62,798 nt of DNA from contig JAGXGV010000011.1 in NCBI GenBank assembly GCA_024636635.1, forward strand, positions 1-62,798, given 5' to 3'. Both the position numbers and the translations under genes were made by a program. The notes under the pieces are model-generated. The model searched no databases. It had not been told where the DNA came from and saw nothing but the letters and a program-made list of their open reading frames with translations. The stretch comes from Puniceibacterium sp. (lineage in GTDB: Bacteria > Pseudomonadota > Alphaproteobacteria > Rhodobacterales > Rhodobacteraceae). Below, piece by piece: positions 29,407 through 37,841 of this stretch (the first letter of the stretch is position 1; each line of letters starts with the position of its first letter).

Positions 29407-30464
29407 GCGGTGTCCTGATCGTCCACAGCGCCGGTCCGGGCGTCACCGTGCAGGACCGGGGCCGCAGCGGCACGCTCGCATTCGGGCTGTCGCGCGGCGG
29501 TGCGATGGACCGGCTGGCCCTGGCCGAAGGCGCGGCCCTGCTGGGGCAGCCCGGCACGCTTGCCACGCTTGAGCTGGCCGGGATGGGAGGGCGGTTCGAG
29601 GCAAGCCGCGACCTGCGCATCGCCCTGACCGGCGCGCCGATGCGCGCGTCCCTGACCCTCGCGCCGCAAGGCGCGGTACACGGCAATGCGCCGCAAGGCG
29701 CGGTACAGGGTGGCCGTCTGGTCTGGGGGGCGTCGCATCTGCTGCCCGCAGGTGCCACGCTCGATATCGGGCCGGTGACGGCGGGGGCCTACGGGTATCT
29801 GCACGTGGGCGGAGGGATCGACGTGCCGCAGGTGCTGGGCGCGCGTTCGGCGCATCTGGCCGCCGGTCTGGGCCGGGTGATCAAGGCGGGTGACCGCCTG
29901 CCGCTGGGCAAGGACGCTGGTCAGGGCACTGGCCTTGCCCTGCCGCCGTCCGACCGGTTCGGTGGTGGCGTGGTGCGCGTGGTGGCCAGCCTTCAGACCG
30001 GGCTGTTCCCGCAGGACCAGCTTGACCGCTTTGCGCGGACAGAATTCCGCCGCGACACAAGGGCCAACCGCATGGGTGTCCGGCTGGATGGCGCGGGCGA
30101 AGGCTTTGCCGTTTCCGGCGGCCTCTCGGTCGTTTCCGAACTGATCGTGCCGGGGGATATTCAGGTGACGGGTGACGGCGCGCCATTCGTTCTGATGGCC
30201 GAAAGCCAGACCACCGGCGGCTATCCCCGCATCGCCACCGTGCTGCCCTGCGACCTGCCGCGCGTGGCGCAGGCGCCGGCAGGGGCCGTGCTGGAATTCC
30301 GCTTTGTCACGATGGCAGAGGCGCTCGAGGCGGAACGCCGTCATCGCAACGACATTTCGGCACTGGCCGGACAGATACAGCCGCTGGTGCGCGACCCGCA
30401 TGATATCCGCGACCTGCTGGCCTATCAGCTGATCAGCGGCGTGACCGCGGGCAACGACCTTTAG
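29403..30464 (+). CDS. pxpC: 5-oxoprolinase subunit PxpC (KipA, biotin-dependent carboxyltransferase-like)
   Basis: About 353 aa, starting at the ATG overlapping the pxpB stop; the ORF-track Met is inside pxpB. Family blocks: GPGVTVQDRGRSG, FGLSRGGAMDRLAL, GGGIDVPQVLGARS, FRRDTRANRMGVRLDG and SQTTGGYPRIATV. A 9-residue in-frame repeat (APQGAVHGN / APQGAVQGG) sits near residue 87-104. Works with PxpA and PxpB. Confidence 0.9.
   Translation: MSGVLIVHSAGPGVTVQDRGRSGTLAFGLSRGGAMDRLALAEGAALLGQPGTLATLELAGMGGRFEASRDLRIALTGAPMRASLTLAPQGAVHGNAPQGAVQGGRLVWGASHLLPAGATLDIGPVTAGAYGYLHVGGGIDVPQVLGARSAHLAAGLGRVIKAGDRLPLGKDAGQGTGLALPPSDRFGGGVVRVVASLQTGLFPQDQLDRFARTEFRRDTRANRMGVRLDGAGEGFAVSGGLSVVSELIVPGDIQVTGDGAPFVLMAESQTTGGYPRIATVLPCDLPRVAQAPAGAVLEFRFVTMAEALEAERRHRNDISALAGQIQPLVRDPHDIRDLLAYQLISGVTAGNDL
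29661..29714. repeat. 27-bp in-frame tandem duplication inside pxpC
   Basis: Two adjacent 27-base units share an identical 20-base core GCGCCGCAAGGCGCGGTACA and diverge over the last seven bases. It adds nine residues in a surface-loop-like stretch. Confidence 0.85.
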
Positions 30465-30475
30465 GGAGACAGGAC

Positions 30476-31264
30476 ATGACACGGACAGTCGATCTGAATG
30501 CCGACATGGGCGAAAGCTTTGGACCCTGGGTCATGGGCTCTGATGCCGAACTGCTGAAGGTCGTGACCTCGGCCAACATCGCCTGCGGCTTTCACGCCGG
30601 CGACTGGGATGTGATGGCCGCGACAATGAAAGAGGCGGTGGCCAACGGCACCGGCATTGGCGCGCATCCGGGCTTTCCCGACCTTCAGGGATTTGGCCGC
30701 CGACGCATGGACCTGCCCGCGCGGTCCCTGCGCAATCTGGTGCGCTACCAGCTGGGCGCGGCGCGGGCCATGGCGGCGGCCGAGGGCGGCACCGTGCGGC
30801 ATCTCAAGCTGCACGGGATGCTTGCCAACATGGCATCGGGCGACGCCGAAATGGCGCGGGCCTGCTATCAGGGCGCGCTGGATGTGGACCCCGACATCAT
30901 CGTGATGGTGCTGGCCGCCACTGCCCAGCAAGAGGCGGTCGAATCGCTGGGCTGTGCCTGGGCGGGCGAGATATTTGCCGACCGCGCCTACAACGACGAT
31001 GCCACGCTTGTGGACCGCAGCCTGCCGGGGGCGGTGATCCACGATCCCGCACAAGCAGGCCGACGCATGGCCAGGATGGTCGCGGCGGGGGCCATCGTCA
31101 CGGAAAGCGGGCTGCGGATCCCGGCGGCTGTGGACACGATCTGCCTGCACGGCGACGGCCCGACGGCGCTTGCGATCGCGCAGGCCGTCCGCGCCGCGCT
31201 CGAAGCGGATGGCGTCAGCCTGCGCCCCTTCAAGGGCCGCACCGGTCCCGTGCACGTTGCCTGA
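30476..31264 (+). CDS. pxpA: 5-oxoprolinase subunit PxpA-like (LamB/YcsF family)
   Basis: 262 aa. LamB/YcsF TIM-barrel motifs: VDLNADMGESFG, IACGFHAGDWDVM, IGAHPGFPDLQGFGRR and IFADRAYNDDATLV. The usual PHGALYN block is changed to LKLHGMLANMA, keeping Lys-x-His-Gly. The subunit carries the ring-opening active site in PxpABC. RBS GGGAGA. Last gene of the plus-strand operon; convergent with glycerate kinase. Confidence 0.88.
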   Translation: MTRTVDLNADMGESFGPWVMGSDAELLKVVTSANIACGFHAGDWDVMAATMKEAVANGTGIGAHPGFPDLQGFGRRRMDLPARSLRNLVRYQLGAARAMAAAEGGTVRHLKLHGMLANMASGDAEMARACYQGALDVDPDIIVMVLAATAQQEAVESLGCAWAGEIFADRAYNDDATLVDRSLPGAVIHDPAQAGRRMARMVAAGAIVTESGLRIPAAVDTICLHGDGPTALAIAQAVRAALEADGVSLRPFKGRTGPVHVA

Positions 31265-31306
31265 CGGTCCCGGGGCCATCCGGCCACGCGGGAAGGGGCG
31301 GCGGCA

Positions 31307-32560
31307 TCAGGGCCGGATCAGCAGCACCTGCACATCAGCGACGTTCGTTCCCGTGGCGCCGGTCATCAGCAGATCGCCCGCAGAGTCAAGCGCGGCAAAG
31401 CTGTCGTTGTTGGCCAGCAACGCGTCGCCGTCCTGTCCCGCCCCGGCGATCCGCGCGGCGGTGCCCGCATCCACCACGCCGCCGGCCGCTTCTGTCGGCC
31501 CGTCGCGCCCGTCGGTGCCGCCCGATAGGAACAGCCAGTCACCATCCATCCGGGGCGCGGACAGCGCGACCCGCAGCGCCAGTTCCTGATTGCGCCCGCC
31601 GCGCCCGGTGCCGCGCAGGATCACCGTAGTTTCGCCGCCGAACAGCAGCGCCGTGGGGCCGTCCACGGGTGCCATGAGGGACAGAACCTCTTGTGCGGCC
31701 GCGTCCACGTCGCCAATAAGCGGCGCCTGCGCCACGCGCACGTTCCAGCCTTCGGTCGCGGCAAGGTCCGCCATGGCGGCGACGGACTGTCCGTTCGATC
31801 CGACCATGATGTTGCTGGCGAAAGGGACGGCCTCCGGGGCGCGGTCGTGTTCCAGCGCATCGCGTGCGGGCGCGGGCAGCCTGTCCCAGAGGCCGTGGTT
31901 CCTGAGCAGGGCGCGCGCCTCTTGCACGCTGCCGATGGGGCCGACCGTGGGCCCCGAGGCGATGGCGCGCAGGTCGTCGCCGATCACGTCGGACAGGATC
32001 AGCGCGGTCACCGGCGCGGGGGCAGCCCGGCGCAGAAATCCGCCGCCCTTGAGCTGCGAGAGCTGCTGGCGCACAAGGTTCATCTGGACGATATCAAGCC
32101 CGGCGGACAGCAGAATCTGGTTGACCTTCGCCTTGTCGTCCAGCGTCAGCCCCGCGACCGGAGCGGGCAGCAGCGCCGAACCACCGCCCGAAATCAGCGC
32201 GATCACCTGATCCCCGTCGCCGCAGGTGTCAAGCAGGTCCATGACCGCCCGGCCCGCGGCGGCCCCGGCGGCATCGGGGACCGGATGGCCCGCGCGCAGG
32301 ACCCGCGCCCCGGGCACGCCTTGGGTGTTTTCGTGATGGGTCACGGCCAGCGCCTCGTGCGGGCCGGTGACATGGTTCAGCGCCTCGGCCAGCATCGCGG
32401 GTGCCGCCTTGCCCACGGCGATCAGCACCGTGCGCCCCTTTGCCCGTGGCAGCGGCGCAATCGCAAGCTGGCGGCGCACGGCAAGGGCAGGATCGGCGGC
32501 CGTCACGGCTGCGTCGTACAGGCGGCGCGCAAGGCTGCGCAGGTCATCATTCGGGGTCAT
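31307..32560 (-). CDS. glycerate 2-kinase (DUF4147, GckA/TtuD type)
   Basis: About 417 aa. DUF4147 N-terminal domain: VLIAVGKAAPAMLAEAL, VRAGHPVPDAAG-type (RAGHPVPDAAGAAAGRAVMD), ALISGGGSALLPAP, and the C-terminal MOFRL domain FGGETTVILRGTGRGGRNQELAL. Phosphorylates D-glycerate, linking tartrate, glyoxylate or serine breakdown to central metabolism. The ATG at 32560 is where homology starts; the extra 24 codons in the track are unlikely. Confidence 0.9.
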   Translation of the reverse strand: MTPNDDLRSLARRLYDAAVTAADPALAVRRQLAIAPLPRAKGRTVLIAVGKAAPAMLAEALNHVTGPHEALAVTHHENTQGVPGARVLRAGHPVPDAAGAAAGRAVMDLLDTCGDGDQVIALISGGGSALLPAPVAGLTLDDKAKVNQILLSAGLDIVQMNLVRQQLSQLKGGGFLRRAAPAPVTALILSDVIGDDLRAIASGPTVGPIGSVQEARALLRNHGLWDRLPAPARDALEHDRAPEAVPFASNIMVGSNGQSVAAMADLAATEGWNVRVAQAPLIGDVDAAAQEVLSLMAPVDGPTALLFGGETTVILRGTGRGGRNQELALRVALSAPRMDGDWLFLSGGTDGRDGPTEAAGGVVDAGTAARIAGAGQDGDALLANNDSFAALDSAGDLLMTGATGTNVADVQVLLIRP

Positions 32561-32772
32561 TCGGGTGTCTTGATCATCGGGGGCGCCTTCCTGTTCGGGT
32601 GCAGGAAAGCGTCGCAGGGACCAGACTGTCAAGCGGCCAGCCCGGTTTAGACCGAAGGTATCGGATCACGAAGGCGGGTGTCAGGCAGGCCAGGATGCAA
32701 TCTGCATTGCCCGTGTTGCCCCATATTGGCGCATGAACAAAGCCGTCCGTAACCAGCTGATCTGCAAAGAAA

Positions 32773-32856
32773 TGGTGGGCGACCCAGGAATCGAACCTGG
32801 CGTGCGTCTCCGCGAGGGAGTTACAGTCCCCTGCCACACCTTGCGGCCTGTCGCCC
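32773..32856 (-). tRNA. tRNA-Tyr (anticodon GTA)
   Basis: 84 nt including encoded CCA. Acceptor GGGCGAC / GTCGCCC, anticodon arm GGGGA-CTGTAAC-TCCCT giving GTA, a long class II variable arm, and T-arm with GGTTCGATTCC. All as expected for bacterial tRNA-Tyr. Confidence 0.96.
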
Positions 32857-32992
32857 ACTGTCGCCATGCCCCGGGGGCGCGTCGACGTGAGGGGGTGATT
32901 AGCGGTGCATAAATGCGGCGTCAACCGGAAAATCCCTTGCGCAGCCGGTCACCTTTGCCCATGGTCCCGCGCATCGCGAAAAGGGCCGGAAC

Positions 32993-33772
32993 ATGGTGAA
33001 GAAACCCAAATGGGTCGTCGAAAAAGAACAGTCCCGCAAGGCGTCGGCGGCGGAAACCGTCTGGCTGTTCGGGCTGCATGCGGTGCGCGACGCGCTGGTG
33101 AATCCGCAACGCGAAAAGCTGCGGCTGGTGGTGACCCTGAACGCGCAGGCCAAGCTGGAGGAAGCCATCGCCGAAGCAGGTATCGCACCCGAAATCAGCG
33201 ATCCGCGCCGGTTTGCCGCCCCGATCGAGGCGCAGTCGGTGCATCAGGGCGCCGCACTCGAGGTGAAGGCGCTTAACTGGGGGCCGCTTGAGGAAGTGGC
33301 GCTGGGCGACGGAACGCGCCCGCCCCGTGTGCTGCTGCTGGATCGAGTGACCGATCCGCACAACGTCGGCGCCATCCTGCGTTCGGCCGAGGTGTTCGGC
33401 GCCTGCGCGGTGATCGGCACCCTACACCATTCCGCCCCCGAAACCGGGGCGCTGGCCAAGTCCGCCAGCGGCGCGCTGGAGCGCCAGCCCTACCTGCGGA
33501 TGCGCAACCTGGCCGAGGCGATGGAGCGGCTCAAGGCGATGGGCTATTTTATCGTCGGGCTGGACGGCGAGGCGGAGCAGAGCATCGAGGCGGCACTTGA
33601 GGGACGGCGCGACCGCGCGGTGGCGCTGGTGTTGGGCGCCGAGGGGCCCGGCCTGCGCCAGAAGACGAAAGACACCTGCGACGCGCTGGTGCGCATCGAC
33701 TTTGCCGGGGATTTCGGATCGCTCAACGTCAGCAACGCCGCGGCGGTGTCGCTTTACGCCGCGCGCGGCTGA
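32993..33772 (+). CDS. rlmB: 23S rRNA 2'-O-ribose methyltransferase, RlmB/TrmH (SpoU) family
   Basis: 259 aa. N-terminal substrate-binding domain starts at WLFGLHAVRDAL; SpoU motifs 1-3 are LLDRVTDPHNVGAILRSAEVFGA, LVLGAEGPGLRQ and IDFAGDFGSLNVSNAAAVSLY. The family modifies G2251 of 23S rRNA (RlmB) or related sites; the exact nucleotide is inferred. Follows tRNA-Tyr, divergent to it. Confidence 0.9.
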   Translation: MVKKPKWVVEKEQSRKASAAETVWLFGLHAVRDALVNPQREKLRLVVTLNAQAKLEEAIAEAGIAPEISDPRRFAAPIEAQSVHQGAALEVKALNWGPLEEVALGDGTRPPRVLLLDRVTDPHNVGAILRSAEVFGACAVIGTLHHSAPETGALAKSASGALERQPYLRMRNLAEAMERLKAMGYFIVGLDGEAEQSIEAALEGRRDRAVALVLGAEGPGLRQKTKDTCDALVRIDFAGDFGSLNVSNAAAVSLYAARG

Positions 33773-33956
33773 CGCGCACCACGGCAGTCCGCCAAGCCGG
33801 CGGATGCGCCCTCCGCCACGCCCCGAACCTGGCCCGCGCGCGGTGACGCGCCGCGTGCCGCTGCGCCATGTCGCTCTGGTCAATCGGCCTCGTGTGGCTT
33901 ATCTGCGCCGGTAACATCCGGCCACACCCCGTGCCGGAACACATTGCGGAGGCCTC

Positions 33957-35084
33957 ATGGCGGATTACGAAACCCCCGGTCCGGTCGAAGAGAACTGGAA
34001 GGATGCCATTTCCTCGGTCGAGGAAATCATCGAGGATGCCCGCAACGGGCGCATGTTCATTCTGGTCGACCACGAGGACCGCGAGAACGAAGGCGATCTG
34101 GTGATTCCGGCGCAATGGGCCACGCCCGATGTCGTCAATTTCATGGCGCTGTATTGCCGCGGGCTGATCTGCCTTGCCATGACCGCCGAACGGGTCGAGG
34201 CGCTGGGTCTCAAGCTCATGTCGACCAACAATTCCTCGCGCCACGAAACCGCGTTCACCACCTCGATCGAGGCGCGCGAAGGGGTGACCACGGGCATTTC
34301 CGCAGCAGACCGGGCGCGGACCATCTCTGTGGCCATCGACGCCTCGAAGGGCGAACCTGACATCGCGACGCCGGGCCACGTCTTCCCGCTGCGGGCCAAG
34401 AACGGTGGCGTGCTGGTGCGCGCAGGCCATACAGAGGCGGCTGTGGACGTGGCCCGGCTGGCCGGGCTGAACCCTGCCGGGGTGATCTGCGAGATCATGA
34501 ACGATGACGGCACAATGTCGCGCCTGCCCGAGCTTGTGGCGTTCGCCCAGCGGCACGGGCTGAAGATCGGCACGATTTCGGACCTGATTTCCTACCGCCG
34601 CCGCAACGACAACCTTGTGCGGGTGCGCAAGGAAGAGGTTGTCACCAGCGAATTCGGCGGTGAATGGAACATGCGGATCTACACCGATGAGACGCACGGC
34701 GACGAGCATATCGTGCTGAGCAAGGGCGATCTGTCGGGCGACGAACCGGTCCTGGTGCGGATGCACGCCATGGACCCGATGCTGGACGTGATCGGTACCG
34801 GGCAAAAGGGGCGCGCGGCGGAATTCCACCATGCAATGCAGGCTGTTGCCGCTGCTGGGCGCGGCGTGGTCGTGCTGCTGCGCGACACGTCGATGAAGCT
34901 GGATGTACATGACGACGTGTCGCCCAAGACGCTGCGGCAATACGGCCTTGGCGCGCAGATCCTGTCGTCGCTGGGCCTGTCGAAGCTGACGCTGCTGACC
35001 AATTCGCCGACGCCCCGGATCGTGGGACTTGAGGCATATGGACTTGAGATTACCGGAACGCAGAAAATCTCGGAGCTTGGATGA
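33957..35084 (+). CDS. ribB: 3,4-dihydroxy-2-butanone 4-phosphate synthase with degenerate GTP cyclohydrolase II domain
   Basis: 375 aa. The RibB half is intact: MFILVDHEDRENEGDLVIPA, TNNSSRHETAFTTSIEAR, GHVFPLRAKNGGVLVRAGHTEAAVDVARLAG. The C-terminal half keeps the RibA fold outline (LRQYGLGAQILSSLG, NSPTPRIVGLEAYGL) but where RibA carries the zinc-binding Cys residues (RVHSxC) it reads VRMHAMDPMLDVIG, so GTP cyclohydrolase activity is not expected. It makes the four-carbon precursor of riboflavin and is coupled to ribH. Confidence 0.93.
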   Translation: MADYETPGPVEENWKDAISSVEEIIEDARNGRMFILVDHEDRENEGDLVIPAQWATPDVVNFMALYCRGLICLAMTAERVEALGLKLMSTNNSSRHETAFTTSIEAREGVTTGISAADRARTISVAIDASKGEPDIATPGHVFPLRAKNGGVLVRAGHTEAAVDVARLAGLNPAGVICEIMNDDGTMSRLPELVAFAQRHGLKIGTISDLISYRRRNDNLVRVRKEEVVTSEFGGEWNMRIYTDETHGDEHIVLSKGDLSGDEPVLVRMHAMDPMLDVIGTGQKGRAAEFHHAMQAVAAAGRGVVVLLRDTSMKLDVHDDVSPKTLRQYGLGAQILSSLGLSKLTLLTNSPTPRIVGLEAYGLEITGTQKISELG

Positions 35085-35635
35085 TGGCAGCCAGCGAAAA
35101 CCACTATACCCTGCCGCGCGCGGAGTTCGACAAGCCGGTCAAGCTGCTGATCGTGGTCGCGCCCTATTACCGCGACATCGCCGACCAGCTTCTGACCGGG
35201 GCCCGCGCCGAGATCGAGGCGTCTGGCGGCACCCACGAGACGGTCGAGGTGCCAGGCGCGCTTGAGGTTCCGGTTGCCATCGGCATCGCCGAACGGCTGA
35301 GCCATTTTGACGGCTATGTGGCGCTCGGCTGCATCATCCGCGGCGAGACGACGCATTACGATACGGTGTGTAACGATTCCTCGCGCGGCATCGCGCTGCT
35401 GGGCCTTCAGGGGCTGTGTATTGGCAACGGCATCCTCACGGTCGAAAACATGGCGCAGGCCGAGGCGCGCGCCGAAGCCAAGGGCCAGAACAAGGGCGGC
35501 GGGGCGGCGGCCGCGGCCTTGCATCTCATCGCGCTCAGCCGTAAGTGGAGCGGCCAGCGCGAGGGTGTGGGGTTCAAACCCGCCCGGGACGAATACCAGA
35601 TCGCTGCCGACAGCAAGGGCAAGACCCGATCATGA
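35081..35635 (+). CDS. ribH: 6,7-dimethyl-8-ribityllumazine synthase
   Basis: 184 aa. VEVPGALEVPVAI, GYVALGCIIRGETTHYDTVCNDSSRGI and GNGILTVENMAQAEARA are canonical lumazine synthase blocks, including the catalytic His region after GETTHYD. Condenses the RibB product with the ribityl-pyrimidine. Start ATGATG overlaps ribB; overlaps nusB by ATGA. Confidence 0.96.
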   Translation: MMAASENHYTLPRAEFDKPVKLLIVVAPYYRDIADQLLTGARAEIEASGGTHETVEVPGALEVPVAIGIAERLSHFDGYVALGCIIRGETTHYDTVCNDSSRGIALLGLQGLCIGNGILTVENMAQAEARAEAKGQNKGGGAAAAALHLIALSRKWSGQREGVGFKPARDEYQIAADSKGKTRS

Positions 35636-36126
35636 CCACACCATCCCCAAGCCCCTCTGGCGCCCCGTCGGGCAACATGAAGCGCAAGATGAAATCCGCG
35701 GCCCGGTTTTATGCCGTACAGGCGCTGTTCCAGATGGAACATTCCAGCCTGACCGTCGATCAGGTGCGGCTGGAGTTCCTGGATCACCGCTTTGGCGAGA
35801 TCTTCGAGGAAGACGAGATGATGGAGGGCGACGTGGACCTCTTCACCAAGACGCTTGAGGATGCGGTGTCTTGGCAGGGCAAGATCGACCAGATGGCGGA
35901 CCGTGCGATCGTCGCGAAATGGGCCATTGGCCGGATCGACCCGACGATCCGCGCGCTGTTCCGTGCCGCCGGGGCCGAACTGGTCAATTCAGACACGCCG
36001 CCGCGCGTGATCATCAAGGAATTCGTCGATATCGCTGGGGCGTTTTACCCCGAGGGCAAAGAGCCGAGCTTTGTGAACGCGGTGCTGGACCACATGGCCC
36101 GCGAGGCGCGCCCCGAGGCGTTCTGA
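35632..36126 (+). CDS. nusB: transcription antitermination protein NusB
   Basis: About 164 aa; the ATG at 35632 overlaps the ribH stop, while the track start lies inside ribH. All-helical NusB fold: RKMKSAARFYAVQALFQME, WAIGRIDPTIRALFRAAGAEL, PPRVIIKEFVDIAGAFY and FVNAVLDHMAREARP. Binds boxA RNA with NusE during rRNA transcription. ribH-nusB order is common. Confidence 0.95.
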   Translation: MTTPSPSPSGAPSGNMKRKMKSAARFYAVQALFQMEHSSLTVDQVRLEFLDHRFGEIFEEDEMMEGDVDLFTKTLEDAVSWQGKIDQMADRAIVAKWAIGRIDPTIRALFRAAGAELVNSDTPPRVIIKEFVDIAGAFYPEGKEPSFVNAVLDHMAREARPEAF

Positions 36127-36297
36127 TCCCTGACGACGCGCCGGGCACCGGTCGGCATTTCATCGCCTGCGGTTTGTGACAGCGCGGGGGCAGCACGGCA
36201 TCATTTCGTCGAAACACGCCGCCCTGCTGCCGGAACGGATTTTCCCCGTGTCTGCCCCGGGCGACGGGATGCCTCGCCCGAAACAGGTGTTGCAGGC

Positions 36298-36996
36298 TCA
36301 GAGTTCCCTGACCTGGCCCACGGCCAGAACGTCACCCGTCGGCGCCCCGGTGGGAGAGCCGCCCGGCGGTTCGTCCGAAATCGCCAGAGTGAGGCTCGCC
36401 ACCAGCGGCACCAGATCTGCGGGCAGGGTGAGGGTGGCGCGCGGATCGTCGGGCAGCACGCCCAGCGATACGGGCGCAGCACCTTCGGCAATCGCCCAGA
36501 GCTCCAGCGCCCGACCGGCAGCGGCCTGACCTGCGGTGCGGGAGACGCTCAGGCGGTCCGCGTCGGGATCGTAGACAGCAAGAACGCGCAGCGACTGATC
36601 CTCGGCCGCGATTTCGCTGATCAGCAGGGGGCCGCCAGCGCCGGGCAGCACGGTTTCGGGGGTGCGCAGCACCTGCACGCCCAGAAAGACAGCCAGCGCG
36701 ACAGAGGCAAGGCTGAGCGCCTGCCAGAGGCCCGCGCGTTGCCAGAACGTGCCGCGTTCGACCGAACCGAACAGGCGGTGCATCAGGCGGCGGCGGGTGC
36801 GTGACGGCGGCGCGACCTCGGGCACCTCGTCGTTCAGCCCCGACAGGCGCGTGGCCCAGAAGGACACGTAGTCCATCAGGCCGGGTTCGCGCGCAAGACG
36901 CTCTTCGAATGCGGTTTCCTCGCGTTGGGGAAGCAGGCGCAGGACATATTCCGCCGCCAGGATGCCGTCGTCCGGGATCTCCGATTGTTGGGTCAT
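36298..36996 (-). CDS. anti-sigma factor, RskA (anti-sigma-K) family
   Basis: About 232 aa, starting at the ATG overlapping the sigma-factor stop. N-terminal anti-sigma zone (ILAAEYVLRLLPQREETAFEERLAREPGLMDYVSFW), one membrane helix near residues 88-107 (QALSLASVALAVFLGVQVL) and a periplasmic RskA C-terminal domain (LRVLAVYDPDADRLSV, ALELWAIAEG, GVLPDDPRATLTLP). It holds the partner ECF sigma factor at the membrane until a signal triggers release. Confidence 0.9.
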   Translation of the reverse strand: MTQQSEIPDDGILAAEYVLRLLPQREETAFEERLAREPGLMDYVSFWATRLSGLNDEVPEVAPPSRTRRRLMHRLFGSVERGTFWQRAGLWQALSLASVALAVFLGVQVLRTPETVLPGAGGPLLISEIAAEDQSLRVLAVYDPDADRLSVSRTAGQAAAGRALELWAIAEGAAPVSLGVLPDDPRATLTLPADLVPLVASLTLAISDEPPGGSPTGAPTGDVLAVGQVREL

Positions 36997-37535
36997 GGCT
37001 GCATACATTCCTTCAGACTGATCAAACTACGCCTCAGCCAGGTGCGCATGGTGTTGAGCGGGACATTGAACCGCTCGGCCAGTTCGGCATAGCTGAGCCC
37101 CTGGAGATAGGCACCGCGCACCGCCTGGCTCTTGTCCGTCTCGAGCTGGTCGAGACAGGCGACGATCCGCGCCGCCTCGCCCGCGGCGATGGCCGATTGT
37201 TCCGGCGTGGGGCCGCGCGCCTCGAGCCGGTCGGCCAGGGCCTCGACATCCGCGCCTTCGCGTGTGGCGCGCAGGCGGTCGATGGCCGTGTTGCGCGCGA
37301 TGGTTATCAGCCAGGTCATGGGACTCATTCCGTTGGACATGTACCGGTCCGCATACCGCCAGATCTTCATGTATGTCTCTTGCAGGACATCTTCGGCATT
37401 GGCCCTATTGTTCAACACACGCAGGGCGACCCCGAATAGTTTCGCGGATGTCTGATCGTAGAGGCTGGAAAATGCCGCGCGGTCGCCCAGGGCCACCCGG
37501 GAAATCAAATCTTCGATGTCTTTGGGTTGTGCCAA
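36993..37535 (-). CDS. ECF RNA polymerase sigma factor (SigK-like, ECF19-type)
   Basis: 180 aa with a TTG start preceded by AAGGA. Region 2: AAFSSLYDQTSAKLFGVALRVLNNRANAEDVLQETYMKIWRYAD and PMTWLITIARNTAIDRLR. Region 4: YLQGLSYAELAERFNVPLNTMRTWLRRSLISLKEC. Coupled to the RskA-type anti-sigma gene by ATGA. The assignment to the SigK group rests on the partner type; the target regulon and signal are unknown. Confidence 0.92.
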   Translation of the reverse strand: MAQPKDIEDLISRVALGDRAAFSSLYDQTSAKLFGVALRVLNNRANAEDVLQETYMKIWRYADRYMSNGMSPMTWLITIARNTAIDRLRATREGADVEALADRLEARGPTPEQSAIAAGEAARIVACLDQLETDKSQAVRGAYLQGLSYAELAERFNVPLNTMRTWLRRSLISLKECMQP

Positions 37536-37703
37536 CAGTCTCGTCCTTTGTCCGGGTGCAACCGTGAATGGAAGTTCACATCTGCCACTCTAGCGAGGGG
37601 CGGTGGAATTACATGCAAAATTTGCGGAAGTATTCCAGACCGTTGCGGGGATGAACCGGTTCGCCCGCGCAACATGTGGAGGCCGACGCCGACACGCGGA
37701 CGG

Positions 37704-37725
37704 GTTTATGACCGCGGTCATAAAC
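37704..37725. promoter_or_regulatory. perfect 22-bp palindrome upstream of the ECF sigma gene
   Basis: GTTTATGACCG-CGGTCATAAAC has no mismatch and no spacer. It lies between the sigma-factor start (37535) and the terminator at 37807. The length and AT-rich arms suggest a binding site for a dimeric regulator. I do not recognise the motif. Confidence 0.7.
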
Positions 37726-37806
37726 TTTGTGGGGGCCTGTATCCAAGCGCCTTTCGGGCGTCATGTGCCGCTCGGCTTGCAGGACAGGTGTTTGCGGGGA
37801 AAGCAG

Positions 37807-37835
37807 AAAAAAACGCCCCCGGCGAGGGGGGCGTT
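37807..37835 (-). terminator. intrinsic terminator of the candidate 6S RNA
   Basis: On the minus strand AACGCCCCC / GGGGGCGTT forms a perfect 9-bp stem with a 6-nt loop and is followed by seven T residues. On the plus strand a CTTTT follows, so it may act weakly both ways. Confidence 0.85.
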
Positions 37836-37841
37836 CTTTTG

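Noticed and set aside
32574-32924. 116-aa minus-strand ORF
   Set aside because: It overlaps tRNA-Tyr completely.
33773-33956. Possible FMN riboswitch upstream of ribB
   Set aside because: The leader lacks the conserved RFN sequence blocks; no structure beyond ordinary GC-rich pairing was seen.
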